Assembly (NCBI RefSeq): GCF_000159235.2
Contig: NZ_ACGK02000004.1
Coordinates: forward strand, 1 to 64,000
Source: Fannyhessea vaginae DSM 15829
GTDB taxonomy: Bacteria; Actinomycetota; Coriobacteriia; Coriobacteriales; Atopobiaceae
Direction of reading: 5' to 3'
Length of the DNA: 64,000 nucleotides
Each line of letters opens with the position of its first letter. Within the stretch, counting starts at the first letter, position 1. Shown piece after piece: positions 49,017-60,232 of the stretch. The notes beneath the pieces were generated by a model. The model was not told the DNA's origin, ran no database searches, and was given only the letters and a program-made list of their open reading frames with translations. Made by a program: the position numbers and the translations under genes.

Positions 49017-50585
49017 TTATTGAACACGATCGGTAATATGCGAAGCATGTTTAAGCGGCACTTGATTTACCTCGGCAAGTGAGGCTTTGTAATCCTGCTC
49101 GTAATCAAACAAGCGTGTTGGATAATCACCGTTAAAGTACGCCATACACAAACCTTGATACGGAGCATCCACATGCAGATCAATCGCTTTAATAAGACCT
49201 TGCTCACTTAAATACGCAAGTGATGTTGCTCCAATAAAGGACCTAATGTATTCAAGGCTGTGACCTGCTGCAATAAGCTCACGCGTATCCGAAATATTAA
49301 TTCCATAAAAACACGGATATTTAAGAGCAGGACTCGCAATGCGTACGTGCACTTCTCGCGCACCAGCTTCAAAGAGCAGCGCAACAATTAAACGCGAGGT
49401 AGTGCCACGCACAATTGAATCATCAACCATCACGATGCTTTTACCTTCAACGATCTTGCGCACCGCCGACAACTTCATGCGTACGCCTCGCCGGCGCTCG
49501 GCCTGAGTAGGTTGTATAAACGTTCTGCCAATATACTGATTTTTAACGAGCCCCATTTCGTTAGGCAAACCCGACGCTTCAGCATAGCCCATAGCTGCGG
49601 AAAGCGAAGAATTGGGTACACCTATCACCAAATCGGCCTGCGGACACGGAGTCTCGTGCGCAAGAATTTCACCAGAGCGTTTGCGCGCCGTGTGAACACA
49701 TACATCGTGAATAACCGAATCGGGTCGCGCAAAGTAGATATACTCCATCGCGCAAATTGCCTGTTGATGGTGGCTGGTATAATATTCGCGTGTAACCTGG
49801 CCGTCTTTAATAAACACTACTTCACCAGGCTCAACATCAAATAAAAATGATGCACCAATTTGATTAAGCGCGCACGATTCGCTTGCCATACAATATGCAC
49901 CGTCGCCCAGTTTTCCTACAACCAAAGGCCTAAAACCGCAGGGGTCACAGGCACCAATCAACTCATCGCCCGTTGCTAAAATATAGGTAAATCCACCTTT
50001 TACCTGAAAAAGTGCGTCTTTTATCTGCTCATGAAACGAGCTTTTTGAACTATGACGAATAAGATGCATTAAAATCTCTGAGTCACTGGTAGAGTTAAAA
50101 ATAGCTCCTTGGTCTTCAAGACGTTTCCGCAGTGTTATGCTGTTTACAAGATTGCCGTTATGCGCAAGCGCTACATTTATATCCGAAAATCTGAATACAA
50201 ATGGCTGAATATTATTAATTGACGCATCGCCACAAGTTGAATAACGAACATGTCCTAATGCAATATCGCCTGGAAGCTCAGAAAAATCCTTACGTTGGCA
50301 AAAAACTTCACTTACTAAACCAAGACCACGTTTTTGATAAACACGCGGCTGTGCCGCTCCATCTTTACCGAGGTGAGTAAAACTTACAATACCTGCGCCT
50401 TCCTGACCTCTATGCTGCAATGCAATAAGTCCAAAGAAACTCAAAAGGCTTGCATCACAGTGATGGTACACGCCAATGAGGCCACACTCTTCATGCGGCT
50501 CATCACGAGCAATGTCTTGATAATCGCAGCTTACAAGTTCGCCTGCCTGCGCGTCATATTCATGCATAAAAGTTGTTTCGGTCAT
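49017..50585 (-). CDS. purF: Amidophosphoribosyltransferase
   Basis: Commits PRPP to purine synthesis. The 522-residue protein has a 33-residue propeptide before the nucleophile Cys34 in EECGLIGVY, as in the processed Bacillus type. Other motifs are ALGHVRYSTCG, the PRPP loop MVDDSIVRGTT and FARPDS. Cysteines of the iron-sulfur type are seen at AICAMEYIYFARPDS, YPCFYGI and GLCMAYF, but the fourth ligand position, C in the Bacillus CLAC motif, is a tyrosine here. The start follows AGGAG. Feedback control by nucleotides is known for the family. Confidence 0.95.
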   Translation of the reverse strand: MTETTFMHEYDAQAGELVSCDYQDIARDEPHEECGLIGVYHHCDASLLSFFGLIALQHRGQEGAGIVSFTHLGKDGAAQPRVYQKRGLGLVSEVFCQRKDFSELPGDIALGHVRYSTCGDASINNIQPFVFRFSDINVALAHNGNLVNSITLRKRLEDQGAIFNSTSDSEILMHLIRHSSKSSFHEQIKDALFQVKGGFTYILATGDELIGACDPCGFRPLVVGKLGDGAYCMASESCALNQIGASFLFDVEPGEVVFIKDGQVTREYYTSHHQQAICAMEYIYFARPDSVIHDVCVHTARKRSGEILAHETPCPQADLVIGVPNSSLSAAMGYAEASGLPNEMGLVKNQYIGRTFIQPTQAERRRGVRMKLSAVRKIVEGKSIVMVDDSIVRGTTSRLIVALLFEAGAREVHVRIASPALKYPCFYGINISDTRELIAAGHSLEYIRSFIGATSLAYLSEQGLIKAIDLHVDAPYQGLCMAYFNGDYPTRLFDYEQDYKASLAEVNQVPLKHASHITDRVQ

Positions 50586-50599
50586 ATGATCTCCTGCTC

Positions 50600-52816
50600 C
50601 TACATGTGACGCGAAATAGTTGTTTCCCAGCAGCACTTAAGCTCGTCTATGCAAACACTCAACTGCTCATCCAATGTTGTAATACGTAGCTCTGCTTCTT
50701 CGGTTACATAGCCTACCTGCTTAAATTGAGCTCCATAAGCCTGCTCAAACGCAGGGCGCTTATCTGCAGGAACGCTTAAAACAAAACGCGATTGCGTTTC
50801 GGCAAATATGCACGGCGTATGCATATCAAGCGTGACCGTAGCTCCAACGCCATGCTCAAAGCAGCACTCGCTTAAAGCAACTGCCAGTCCACCTTCGCTC
50901 ACGTCGGTACATGCAGAAACAAAGCCATCTTTAATTGCATGCAAAATGAGCTCTTGATTGTGCGTTTCCGCCTCAAGATCAAAGGCAAAAAGCTTTCCGC
51001 TTACACGTCCGCACTCAAGATTTTGCAGCTCAGATCCGTTAAAGTCGGCGTGTGTTGTACCAAGCGTATAAATTACATCACCAGCTTTTTTGAAATGAGA
51101 AGAAGTAATATGCGATAAATCTTCGATCAAGCCCACCATACCAATCATAGGAGTTGGCATAATAGCGTGGCCATTTGTCTCGTTATTAAGCGATACATTT
51201 CCCGAAACAACAGGCGTTTTAAGAGCAGAGCAAGCATCGCCAATACCACGCGCGCTTTCTTTAATCTCGTAGAATATCTCGGGGTCTTTTGGATTTCCAA
51301 AGTTTAGACAATCTGTAATTGCCAAAGGCTGAGCACCCGTTGCCACTAAATTGCGCGCAGCTTCGCAAACAGCAATTTGACCTCCCACAAAAGGATCAAG
51401 ATAGATATAGCGCGCGTTACAATCGGTGGTAGCGGCAAGTGCTTTATTAGTCCCACGAACACGAATAACCGCAGCTGATGAGCCTGGCCCCACAACCGTA
51501 GACGTGCGTACCATGGTATCGTAGGTTTCGTATACACGCTTTTTAGAAGCGATGGTAGGAGTCGCCAACAGATTCTTAAGCGTCTGAACCGCATCGGTAA
51601 AGCAGGGCGTATACTGCTCTTGGAGCGCCTGCGCGATACGCTGAGGCTCACGCGACTCATTTTCATATACGGGTGCATTCTCACTTAATGCATCAACAGG
51701 AATATCAGCAACCAGCTTACCCTTGTGATATAGCTTATATTGGTGTCCTTCGCAAACTTCACCAATTTTTACCGCATCCAAGCTGTACTTTTTACAAATC
51801 TGAATAATTATATCTTCATGACCTTTTGCAACACATAAAAGCATGCGCTCCTGAGATTCGGAGAGCATCATTTCGTATGGTGTCATATGTGTTTCACGCT
51901 GTGGAACAAAATCAAGGTTGAGCTCCATACCCATATGCGCTTTTGAAGCCATTTCCGAACTAGAAGAAACAAGGCCGGCTGCGCCCATGTCTTGAATACC
52001 TACCAACTCATCAGGACAAGTTGTAATGATATCTAAGCACGCTTCCAAAAGGAGCTTTTCCATAAAAGGATCTCCTACTTGAACAGCAGAACGCTTAGAC
52101 TTTTTAGTGGTATCAAATTCCTCACTTGCAAACGTTGCGCCGTGAATTCCGTCACGACCAGTTTTTGCGCCTACATAAATGATAGAATTTCCAGCTCCAG
52201 CTGCACGACCAAGCTTTAAGTCGCACGTTTTCATCAGACCAACGCACATAACGTTAACCAGCGGATTTCCCTGATATGATTCATCAAAAGCAATTTCGCC
52301 GCCAACGGTTGGTATACCAATGCAATTGCCATACCCCGAAATACCATGAATAATTTCTTTGAACAAATATTCTGTACGAGCGTTATCAAGCGAGGAAAAC
52401 CTGAGCGAATCCAAAACGGCAATGGGGCGCGCACCCATACTAAAAATATCGCGTAAAATACCGCCTACGCCAGTAGCAGCTCCTTCATAAGGCTCAACTG
52501 CAGACGGGTGATTGTGACTCTCGGCCTTAAATACCACAGCCAATCCATCACCAATGTCAACAACACCTGCACCTTCACCTGGTCCTTGAATTACACGAGG
52601 GCCTTTTGTGGGAAACTTACGCAATACTGGTTTTGTATTCTTATATGAACAGTGTTCGCTCCACATAACGGCAAATAAACCGCATTCCGTATAATTAGGT
52701 AATCTACCTAAAATCTTGCACGCATGTTCGTATTCTTCTTCGGACATCGCCCAATCTTTATATATTTTTGTTTGACGAATTTCTTCACACGTAGGCTCTT
52801 TACCATAGGAACTCAT
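50600..52816 (-). CDS. purL: FGAM synthase subunit PurL (small type)
   Basis: The ATP-using subunit of formylglycinamidine ribonucleotide synthase, 738 residues. It has [11 protein letters not shown] at the front, the PurM-type repeats with [31 protein letters not shown] broken around [15 protein letters not shown] and [11 protein letters not shown] at the back. It needs PurQ (glutaminase) and PurS, both directly upstream. The ATG overlaps the purQ stop as ATGA, giving coupling. Confidence 0.96.
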   Translation of the reverse strand: MSSYGKEPTCEEIRQTKIYKDWAMSEEEYEHACKILGRLPNYTECGLFAVMWSEHCSYKNTKPVLRKFPTKGPRVIQGPGEGAGVVDIGDGLAVVFKAESHNHPSAVEPYEGAATGVGGILRDIFSMGARPIAVLDSLRFSSLDNARTEYLFKEIIHGISGYGNCIGIPTVGGEIAFDESYQGNPLVNVMCVGLMKTCDLKLGRAAGAGNSIIYVGAKTGRDGIHGATFASEEFDTTKKSKRSAVQVGDPFMEKLLLEACLDIITTCPDELVGIQDMGAAGLVSSSSEMASKAHMGMELNLDFVPQRETHMTPYEMMLSESQERMLLCVAKGHEDIIIQICKKYSLDAVKIGEVCEGHQYKLYHKGKLVADIPVDALSENAPVYENESREPQRIAQALQEQYTPCFTDAVQTLKNLLATPTIASKKRVYETYDTMVRTSTVVGPGSSAAVIRVRGTNKALAATTDCNARYIYLDPFVGGQIAVCEAARNLVATGAQPLAITDCLNFGNPKDPEIFYEIKESARGIGDACSALKTPVVSGNVSLNNETNGHAIMPTPMIGMVGLIEDLSHITSSHFKKAGDVIYTLGTTHADFNGSELQNLECGRVSGKLFAFDLEAETHNQELILHAIKDGFVSACTDVSEGGLAVALSECCFEHGVGATVTLDMHTPCIFAETQSRFVLSVPADKRPAFEQAYGAQFKQVGYVTEEAELRITTLDEQLSVCIDELKCCWETTISRHM

Positions 52817-53496
52817 GCATGTACCTCGTCTTTCTTAAATGCTGCAACCATTGATTTAAATACACAAAGACCGTCTTTGCCGCCTAAAAGCTCCTCAACA
52901 GCACGCTCGGGGTGAGGCATCATGCCAATTACGTTGCCACGCTCATTGGTGATACCTGCTATATTTGCAACGGAGCCATTAGGATTTTCGCCTTCGTAGG
53001 TAAAAATGATTTGATTGTGTGCACGCATAGATGCAAGCGTTTGTTCGTCGCAATAATAATTACCCTCACCATGAGCAATGGGAAGCGTGATAATTTGATC
53101 CTTCTTAAATGCCGAGGAAAATGCACTTGTATTATTGACAACCCTTAATTTTTGCCACTTACAAACAAAATGTAAGTTAGTGTTGCGCAAAAATGCACCA
53201 GGCAAAAAGCCTGCCTCAACAAGAATCTGAAAACCGTTGCAAGTTCCTAAAACAAGTTTTCCTTGTTCAACAAAGCGCTTAACTTCTGACATGATGGGTG
53301 CAAAACGAGCAATTGCGCCGCTTCGTAGATAGTCACCGTACGAAAAACCTCCTGGCAACATAACCGCATCAAATCCTTCAAGTGAAGTTTGTGAAGCAGG
53401 TACGTATTGTGCTTCTTCGCCCAAAACATCACGAAGCGCGCAAAGCATATCCATATCGCAGTTAGACCCTAAAAATTGAATAACGGCAAATTTCAT
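52813..53496 (-). CDS. purQ: FGAM synthase glutaminase subunit PurQ
   Basis: Class I glutamine amidotransferase supplying ammonia to PurL, 227 residues. The nucleophile is the Cys in [10 protein letters not shown], and the His-Glu pair is in [11 protein letters not shown]. The opening [11 protein letters not shown] and [14 protein letters not shown] are family-specific. AAAGGAG precedes the chosen ATG; the longer frame adds 21 unsupported residues. It follows purS by ten bases. Confidence 0.95.
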   Translation of the reverse strand: MKFAVIQFLGSNCDMDMLCALRDVLGEEAQYVPASQTSLEGFDAVMLPGGFSYGDYLRSGAIARFAPIMSEVKRFVEQGKLVLGTCNGFQILVEAGFLPGAFLRNTNLHFVCKWQKLRVVNNTSAFSSAFKKDQIITLPIAHGEGNYYCDEQTLASMRAHNQIIFTYEGENPNGSVANIAGITNERGNVIGMMPHPERAVEELLGGKDGLCVFKSMVAAFKKDEVHA

Positions 53497-53506
53497 ACCC
53501 GCTCCT

Positions 53507-53830
53507 TTAGTGTGTATCCGCAGCTGAGGAATTGTTTTGCGTGCATTTTGTATCGGCAATTAACGTTGTTTCTCCAGTTGCGCTGTCATGATGCCAAATG
53601 GTATACACAAAGCTTTCGGTGTTAACGTTTGCAAGCAATTTGTCGGCAATTTCTTCAACAACATTCACAGGATGTTCTTCGGTATCGTCAAGCATCATCT
53701 CAAAATATTTGCCCTGACGCACGCTTTCCACCGAAGCATAATTCATCTGATGTACAGCCTTTTTAATTGCCTGACCTTGAGGGTCTAAAATGGACTCTTT
53801 ATAACTTACATAAATTTCTACGTTATACAT
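53507..53830 (-). CDS. purS: FGAM synthase subunit PurS
   Basis: Small bridging subunit of the PurLQS complex. The core is about 85 residues ([25 protein letters not shown] at the front, [11 protein letters not shown], then [11 protein letters not shown]), matching the usual size. A further 20 or so residues extend the C terminus to 107 in all. The start follows AGGT. It is the first of the trio S-Q-L. Confidence 0.9.
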   Translation of the reverse strand: MYNVEIYVSYKESILDPQGQAIKKAVHQMNYASVESVRQGKYFEMMLDDTEEHPVNVVEEIADKLLANVNTESFVYTIWHHDSATGETTLIADTKCTQNNSSAADTH

Positions 53831-53855
53831 CAAACAACCTATCTCTTAGTTGGGT

Positions 53856-54572
53856 TTAAGACAAAGCAGAACAAAGACGCTCGTAAACTGCTTTATAGAA
53901 GGGAATCATATCTTCGTCGGAGTTTCTAAAAATATCTTTATCAAAGCTCTCGTGCGTGTGTACATCCCAAAGTCTGCAGTTATCGGGAGAAAACTCATCT
54001 CCTAATACAACTTCTCCATCGGCGTTTGTACCAAATTCAAGCTTAAAATCAACCAATATTAAACCAGCGCGCTTAAAAAGTTCTGTGAGCAGCGTATTTA
54101 CTTCTAGGGTAAGACGTTTAATTTCTTGCAGCTGAGCAGGGGTTGCCAAGTGCATAAACATCAAATTATCGTCTGTTAACAGCGGGTCATGCAAATCGTC
54201 AGATTTATAGTAAAACTCAATCATGCCGCCCTTAAACTCGGTGCCTTTTTCAATACCAAGACGTCGAACGATGCTTCCAGCTGCGAGGTTTCTTAACACA
54301 ACTTCAAGCTCAAACATATCAAGTTTTTCAACAAGCTCTTCTGTATCGGAAATAATCTTTTTGAGATGGGTTTTAATGCCGTGATCAGCTAAATATGCAA
54401 AAATAAGGCGTGTAATTTTTTGATTGAGCTCACCTTTACCAGCTATTTGCTCTTTTTTAGCACCATCACCTGCAGTTGCCTGATCTTTATAGACCATCCA
54501 AAGCAGACGAGGGTCATCGGTTTCGTACATATCTTTTGCTTTTCCCACATAAGACAGTTTCCCCTTTTGCAT
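53856..54572 (-). CDS. purC: SAICAR synthetase
   Basis: Joins aspartate to CAIR with ATP, 238 residues. Motifs: GKAKDMYETDD at the N terminus, GKGELNQKITRLIF, VVLRNLAAGSIVRRLG and the metal-binding DFKLEFGTNADGEVVLGDEFSPDNCRLWD (seen as DFKLEFG and GDEFSPDNCRLWD). This is the short bacterial form. AAAGGA stands six bases before the ATG. Confidence 0.95.
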   Translation of the reverse strand: MQKGKLSYVGKAKDMYETDDPRLLWMVYKDQATAGDGAKKEQIAGKGELNQKITRLIFAYLADHGIKTHLKKIISDTEELVEKLDMFELEVVLRNLAAGSIVRRLGIEKGTEFKGGMIEFYYKSDDLHDPLLTDDNLMFMHLATPAQLQEIKRLTLEVNTLLTELFKRAGLILVDFKLEFGTNADGEVVLGDEFSPDNCRLWDVHTHESFDKDIFRNSDEDMIPFYKAVYERLCSALS

Positions 54573-54652
54573 GTACAATCCTTTCTCGCTGTACGTTTTG
54601 TCTTACCTACTAACCATCTACATGTACCATCTTTACCAGCAGTAACCTATGG

Positions 54653-55831
54653 CTACACATTATCTTTTGTCCAAATACCGCATTCATCGAACGCTTTAAG
54701 CTGTAGCGTAGTGTCTTTGCACAATGCGGTAACGTGCCCCATTTTGCGTGCATAACGAGCCTCGCCCTTGCCATACAGGTGATAATGCCAGTCAGCGTGC
54801 TCATTCATACTGTTATAGGTGCCTTCAACGTGCTGACCAAGAACGTTCATCATAACAGCAGGTGAAAGCAGATGTGGCTGGGCTATATGCATGCCACAGA
54901 TGGCTCGTATGTGTAGATCAAATTGCGAAAAATCGCAGGCTTCAATGGTGTAATGACCAGAATTATGCGGCCTGGGTGCAAGTTCGTTTATCATGATGGA
55001 GCCATCGTGTAATACAAACATCTCAACGCCTAAATCACCAACAAGATGCGCTGCATGGGCAATTTTGAGCGCTTCAGCACGTGCACGCTCACGAATAAAC
55101 TCTGAAATACGCGCTGGTACCACAGAAGCATGCAGAATATTATGTTTATGAATATTCTCAGACGGCTCAAAAAGTGCCATGGTGCCAAATGTGTCGCCAC
55201 ACACCATAACCGAAATTTCGCACACAAAATCAATCCAGGCTTCTAACAAACATACCTGTTGCTCAATAAGCTTATGAGCTGCGTCTATATCATCTTTCGA
55301 TCTAATGACTACCTGACCTTTACCGTCATATCCAAAACGAGATGTTTTAAGGACACACGGCATGCCCAAGCGCTCAATCCCCTCCTTCAAATCTTGCGGA
55401 GTAGCAACACGCGCATGAGGAGCAACTATGGTATGCGCGTCCAACAAAAAACGCCTCTCATCGAGGCGGTTCTGGCTTGCGCGTAGCAGTTTTGTTCCCT
55501 GAGGCAGATAGAGTGCTCCCTCGTGTTGCAAGGTGTCAAGCACACCAGTGTCAACATTTTCAAACTCATAGGTAATAACATCACATGCTTGGGAAAATGA
55601 ACGCAGTGCTTCCACATCGCTATACTCATTTTGATAGTGAAAATCGCTTACCTGAGCTGCAGAGCAATTTTTTAGCGGATCAAGAATACCTACGCGATAG
55701 CCCATTTCTTTTGCAGATTGAGCAAGCATTTGACCAAGTTGACCGCCGCCTATGATTCCAATGGTTTGACCAGGTAGAATTTGTTTAGCAGGCGATGAGG
55801 CTATATCTATTGTATTAGTCAAGATTCTCAC
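54653..55831 (-). CDS. purK: N5-carboxyaminoimidazole ribonucleotide synthase
   Basis: ATP-grasp enzyme, 392 residues, that carboxylates AIR on nitrogen for PurE. It has [17 protein letters not shown] at the front, [19 protein letters not shown] and the late [18 protein letters not shown]. The GTG start overlaps the end of purE by 17 bases; a TTG three codons on is also possible because the ribosome site is weak. About 20 residues precede the conserved core. purK-purE pairing shows the bacterial two-step route to CAIR. Confidence 0.93.
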   Translation of the reverse strand: MRILTNTIDIASSPAKQILPGQTIGIIGGGQLGQMLAQSAKEMGYRVGILDPLKNCSAAQVSDFHYQNEYSDVEALRSFSQACDVITYEFENVDTGVLDTLQHEGALYLPQGTKLLRASQNRLDERRFLLDAHTIVAPHARVATPQDLKEGIERLGMPCVLKTSRFGYDGKGQVVIRSKDDIDAAHKLIEQQVCLLEAWIDFVCEISVMVCGDTFGTMALFEPSENIHKHNILHASVVPARISEFIRERARAEALKIAHAAHLVGDLGVEMFVLHDGSIMINELAPRPHNSGHYTIEACDFSQFDLHIRAICGMHIAQPHLLSPAVMMNVLGQHVEGTYNSMNEHADWHYHLYGKGEARYARKMGHVTALCKDTTLQLKAFDECGIWTKDNV

Positions 55832-56372
55832 TCATTTCGCGCGCAGATAAATTAAGCTCGTGCCTATAGGCAGCGAGCTTTTCCGCAAGTTGATGATTTG
55901 TAATTGAAAGAATTTGTACGGCAAGAAGTCCTGCATTTTTTGCACCAGCCGCGCCAATTGCAAGCGTTGCAACCGGAATCCCTGCCGGCATTTGCACAAT
56001 TGACAGCAATGAATCCATGCCGTGGAGTGCGTGAGTTTGCACAGGAACGCCCAAAACAGGAAGTGTAGTTTGAGCTGCAATTATCCCTGGTAAATGTGCG
56101 CTTCCTCCAGCGCCTGCAATAATAACCTTAATTCCATTTTTGCGGGCTGCAACTGCAAATTCACGCATTTCAAGCGGCATGCGATGTGCAGAAATTACTT
56201 GCTTGGAATAAGGAATATTAAAATCTTCCAGAATTTGGCAACTTAACTTCATGGTTTCCCAATCGGACTTACTGCCCATAACCACCGCAACGCAAGGCTG
56301 CGCGCCTGCGTTAGTTGCCGAAACAAACGATGCTTTAGTTTTGTCGCGAGACAAAACATGTACATCCGACAT
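55815..56372 (-). CDS. purE: N5-CAIR mutase
   Basis: Class I PurE, 185 residues, moving the carboxylate from N5 to C4 of the imidazole. It has [18 protein letters not shown] with the catalytic histidine, [13 protein letters not shown] and [33 protein letters not shown] (shown by [12 protein letters not shown]). An extra 25 residues precede the core. The ATG before SDVHVLSR follows AAGGA at nine bases. It is the first gene of the ten-gene purine operon. Confidence 0.94.
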   Translation of the reverse strand: MSDVHVLSRDKTKASFVSATNAGAQPCVAVVMGSKSDWETMKLSCQILEDFNIPYSKQVISAHRMPLEMREFAVAARKNGIKVIIAGAGGSAHLPGIIAAQTTLPVLGVPVQTHALHGMDSLLSIVQMPAGIPVATLAIGAAGAKNAGLLAVQILSITNHQLAEKLAAYRHELNLSAREMSENLD

Positions 56373-56708
56373 ACCAGAACTTCCTTTCTGAACGTACCAA
56401 ATGAAACGCTTTATAAAAGGTATAGCTCTGTAAAACATGATACCTACGTGCGCTTATGCACACAACGAGGCGTGAGGTGCGCCCGACTCATGTCCTACAT
56501 TCACAATATAACGAGTTTTACGTGCGTTTAGAATGCATGAAACATACAGTTAATAGTTAGGATATCTATAACAATAAATCTACACATACGCGCTCTTGCA
56601 ATATTTTGTACAATAGCGATAGACACAAATCGCACGAAGCTTTTGCGAACATCTAAATAGAAAAACGCAGAGTAGCTCAAGTACGCCACACCATAAAGCG
56701 AGAAAATC
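56373..56708. other. Divergent region between purE and the ABC exporter
   Basis: This 336-bp gap holds leftward promoters for the purine operon and rightward ones for the exporter pair. On the minus strand a -10-like TATATT with a poor TTCTAA -35 lies near 56510-56540, and two small hairpins follow in the leader (GGCG/CGCC and GTGTGC/GCGCAC, about 56458-56485). No guanine, adenine or PRPP riboswitch consensus was recognised. No open frame of interest was seen. Confidence 0.45.
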
Positions 56709-58487
56709 ATGGTAGACAAACGACTTTTAACATTAGTTCCACAAGCAAAAAAAGAAATTGCAAAAACGGTAGCAGCACAATATATAGGTCTTATTGCCAC
56801 CATATGCTTTTCGGCCACACTGGCATATGTCCTAGCAGCTATGCTTACGCACACAAGCATAGCTGTATATGCTTGCCTAGGTGTTTGTGCGACGGCGATC
56901 ATATTAAAATGTGCCTCGTCATACGCAACAGAGCTTTATTCATTTGCGGCGGCTCGTGACATTAAACTTGTCTTACGGTCCAAGATTTATGAAAAGCTAG
57001 CGCGCTTAGATGCGGCATCAGCACAAAATATTTCAACAGCAGAACTGATACAGACTACCGTTGAAGGAACTGAGCAACTTGAGATATATTTTGGCAAATT
57101 TTTGCCGCAACTTGTATATGCGTGTTTAGCACCTCTTACGTTATTTGTGGTACTGGCGTTTGTAAACATAGTTGCAGCAGCGGCGCTTTTAGTATTTGTG
57201 CCTCTTATACCTGCAATTATTATGATTATTCAGTCTATTGCCAAACGCGTTATGGGTGCATACTGGAAATCCTATACAAATTTAGGCGATGTTTTTCTCG
57301 AAAATTTACAAGGTTTAGTAACACTTAAAATATACAATGCCGACAAAGCGCGTCATGAAGCCATGAACGAACAAGCACAGGATTTTCGGCGTGCAACCAT
57401 GCGTCTGCTTAAAATGCAGCTCAATTCAATTATGGTGATGGACGTGGCAGCATTTGGAGGAGCGGTCGCTGGCATCAGCGTAGCGTTTTTCCAACTTTTG
57501 AACGGGTCGCTTGACGTGTTTGGATTTTTGCTTATCGTCCTATTATCTGCAGAGTTCTTTATACCCATGCGCACGCTTGGCTCATATTTTCATATTGCCA
57601 TGAACGGTATGAGTGCAAGCAACAAAATATTTATGTTTTTGAATACGCCCGAAACAAAGCGCGGAATACACGATTTACCTGTGCTTGCGCAAAAATCACC
57701 TATGAGTGACACCTGTACCATTACATTTGATCACGTAAGCTTTGCATATCCTTTGCAAAACAATGTTAGCAATGAAGTGCCTGTAAACGTTTTACATGAT
57801 GTATCATTTACGCTTCCAACTCATGGAATGAGCGCCTTTGTTGGTACAAGCGGAAGCGGAAAATCAACTATCGCACATCTTATTGCAGGTGCATACCCTC
57901 ATTTTTCGGGTAGTATCATGCTCAACGGCCGCTCTATCAATGATATAAGCACAAACGCTATATCGCGTGCAATAACCACCGTTTCAGCCGAAAATTATAT
58001 ATTTAGCGGCACGATACGAGAAATGTTGTTGTTAGCAGATAGATATGCCTCTGACGAGCTACTCTGGCATGTACTCAAACAGGCGCGCATTGCTGATTTT
58101 GTCAAAGCACACGGCGGACTTGAAATGCATGTAGAAACGCAAGGAACTAACCTTTCTGGTGGTCAAAAGCAGCGTTTGTGCTTTGCACGTGCACTTTTGC
58201 ATAACAGCGCATACTACATTTTTGATGAAGCAACCAATAGCATAGATGTTGAATCAGAAGAACACCTCAACCACGCGATCCTTGAACTTGCATCTAGCAA
58301 GGGCGTATTAGTTATCTCACATCGATTGGCAAATGTTGTACCTGCTGACTGCATTTATGTACTGGATAAAGGCAAACTTGTAGGAAAAGGTACTCATGCT
58401 GAATTGTTGGCTCATTGCTTGGCATATCAAACAATGTGGAAAACTCAACAAGAGCTTGAACAAATTAGACAAGGAGAGCTGGCATAA
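56709..58487 (+). CDS. CydD-like ABC exporter subunit
   Basis: A 592-residue half-transporter with six membrane helices followed by an ATPase domain: Walker A GTSGSGKST, signature LSGGQKQRLCFARALL and Walker B YYIFDEATNSID. The segment EQLEIYFGKFLPQLVYACLAPL resembles CydD, which with CydC exports thiols in cytochrome bd assembly; no cytochrome genes are near, so the cargo is open. The stop overlaps the next start (TAATG), so the two subunits are made together as a heterodimer. The ribosome site is weak. Confidence 0.82.
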   Translation: MVDKRLLTLVPQAKKEIAKTVAAQYIGLIATICFSATLAYVLAAMLTHTSIAVYACLGVCATAIILKCASSYATELYSFAAARDIKLVLRSKIYEKLARLDAASAQNISTAELIQTTVEGTEQLEIYFGKFLPQLVYACLAPLTLFVVLAFVNIVAAAALLVFVPLIPAIIMIIQSIAKRVMGAYWKSYTNLGDVFLENLQGLVTLKIYNADKARHEAMNEQAQDFRRATMRLLKMQLNSIMVMDVAAFGGAVAGISVAFFQLLNGSLDVFGFLLIVLLSAEFFIPMRTLGSYFHIAMNGMSASNKIFMFLNTPETKRGIHDLPVLAQKSPMSDTCTITFDHVSFAYPLQNNVSNEVPVNVLHDVSFTLPTHGMSAFVGTSGSGKSTIAHLIAGAYPHFSGSIMLNGRSINDISTNAISRAITTVSAENYIFSGTIREMLLLADRYASDELLWHVLKQARIADFVKAHGGLEMHVETQGTNLSGGQKQRLCFARALLHNSAYYIFDEATNSIDVESEEHLNHAILELASSKGVLVISHRLANVVPADCIYVLDKGKLVGKGTHAELLAHCLAYQTMWKTQQELEQIRQGELA

Positions 58488-60217
58488 TGAGCGCACAACA
58501 ACATACAACAAATCCATCGCCGATACGCCAGCACAAGCGCACGGCACTTTCATGCATCCTTGCCATGTTAAAGCTTATACACTCATTTATAGGCGTAGTT
58601 GTAGCGGCAACCGTATGCGGTATTCTTGGATTTTTGTGCGCTATTTTTATTCCTGTAGGCGCCCTTATTGGTTTGGGGATGGCTCTGCATCTTCCAAGCT
58701 CTAGCTTTGGAGGGTACTCGGCGCAGACAACGCTTACATTGATTATTGGCATACTTATATGTCTTGCACTCATGCGCGGAGCGCTGCGCTATCTTGAACA
58801 ACTGTGTAACCACTACATAGCTTTTAAGCTGCTTGCCGATATTCGTGACAAAGTTTTTGGCAAAATGAGAGAACTTACTCCTGCTAAATTAAGCTCATCT
58901 GATGCTGGCAATCTTATTTCACTTATTACCTCTGACGTTGAGTTGCTTGAGGTCTTTTACGCGCATACCATATCTCCGATTTTCATTGCCCTCATTGTGA
59001 GCACGATCATGACCATACTTTTAGCTGGTATTCATCCTCTTTGTGGATTGGTTGCGTTAATTTCCTACGCCGTAACTGGTATTTTGTTGCCTCTGTGGAC
59101 ATACACACGCATGGGCAGCCTTGGAAAGCAACTTCGTTCTAAAACTGCTACATTAAGCAACTGTGTGCTCGAAAATATACAGGGGGTTCGTGTTGCGCAT
59201 CAGTTTTTAGCCACCGATATTAGAAAAGAGCACATGATACAAAAATCGCATGAGTTACTCCAAGTTCAAAAGATTACAGCTGCTCAAACGGGGTTTAGTA
59301 CATCGGTGTCTCATGCAGTAGTTATGCTGTGTAGCCTGTCTCAACTTGCCTTAACGTACACGCTGGTAACTCATGAAATCATTCTGCCTCTTGACGGCAT
59401 AATTGCCACAGGCATGTTATTTTCTTCTTTTGGACCCGTACTCGCATTGGCGAAGCTTGGTTCAACATTACAAGGCACCCTTGCTGCTGGAGAACGCGTG
59501 TTGTCGCTGCTGGACGAGGCGCCCTTAGTGCGCCAGGTTGTAGATGGATCTTGTGTTTCGTGCGACAATGCAGCCGCACGAAACGTAAGCTTTTTGTATG
59601 AGCACCATCAAAATCCAGTTTTAGAGAATGTATCCTGCGATATACCACAAGGATCTATTGTGGGTATTACAGGAGCAAGTGGTTCGGGGAAATCAACATT
59701 ATACAGACTTTTAATGCGCTTTTGGGATGTATCAAAAGGTGTTATTACTATTTCTAAAACACCCATACAAGATATTACAACAACAAGCTTACGTTCTGGT
59801 CAAGCGCTTGTTGAACAAGATACGTATCTTTTTCGCGAAAGCATAAAAGACAACATTAGGCTTGCTCGTCCAACAGCAAGCTTTGATGAGATTGTTCATG
59901 CTTGTAAACAAGCTTCATTGCACGATTTTATTATGAGCTTGCCTCACGGATATGACACCGTATTAACCCAAGGCTCAAGCTCACTATCAGGTGGACAGCG
60001 TCAGCGCATAGGTGTTGCCCGCGCATTCTTACACCAAGGTTCAATGTTGCTGCTTGACGAACCTACGAGCAATTTGGACGCGCTTAATGAAGCACGCGTC
60101 CTTACAAGTATTAACCAAATTAAAAGAAAACGAACAATTGTGCTTATTTCGCACAGAACGTCTACGCTTAACTGCGCAGATAAGATCTATCATGTGGAGA
60201 GCGGAAAGCTTGTGTAA
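58487..60217 (+). CDS. CydC-like ABC exporter subunit
   Basis: The partner half-transporter, 576 residues, with six membrane helices and an ATPase domain: Walker A GASGSGKST, the Q-loop region VEQDTYLFRESIKDNI, signature LSGGQRQRIGVARAFL and Walker B MLLLDEPTSNLD. The signature is canonical here and in the first subunit, so both composite sites may hydrolyse ATP. AAGGAG of the upstream gene end serves as its ribosome site. It converges with the mupG gene, 15 bases apart. Confidence 0.82.
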   Translation: MSAQQHTTNPSPIRQHKRTALSCILAMLKLIHSFIGVVVAATVCGILGFLCAIFIPVGALIGLGMALHLPSSSFGGYSAQTTLTLIIGILICLALMRGALRYLEQLCNHYIAFKLLADIRDKVFGKMRELTPAKLSSSDAGNLISLITSDVELLEVFYAHTISPIFIALIVSTIMTILLAGIHPLCGLVALISYAVTGILLPLWTYTRMGSLGKQLRSKTATLSNCVLENIQGVRVAHQFLATDIRKEHMIQKSHELLQVQKITAAQTGFSTSVSHAVVMLCSLSQLALTYTLVTHEIILPLDGIIATGMLFSSFGPVLALAKLGSTLQGTLAAGERVLSLLDEAPLVRQVVDGSCVSCDNAAARNVSFLYEHHQNPVLENVSCDIPQGSIVGITGASGSGKSTLYRLLMRFWDVSKGVITISKTPIQDITTTSLRSGQALVEQDTYLFRESIKDNIRLARPTASFDEIVHACKQASLHDFIMSLPHGYDTVLTQGSSSLSGGQRQRIGVARAFLHQGSMLLLDEPTSNLDALNEARVLTSINQIKRKRTIVLISHRTSTLNCADKIYHVESGKLV

Positions 60218-60232
60218 CGAGCAACAAACAAA

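Noticed and set aside
56373..56708. Purine or PRPP riboswitch upstream of purE
   Set aside because: The conserved core of the guanine riboswitch (TATA stem, GTTTCTACC and CCGTAAA-like segments) is not seen on the minus strand.
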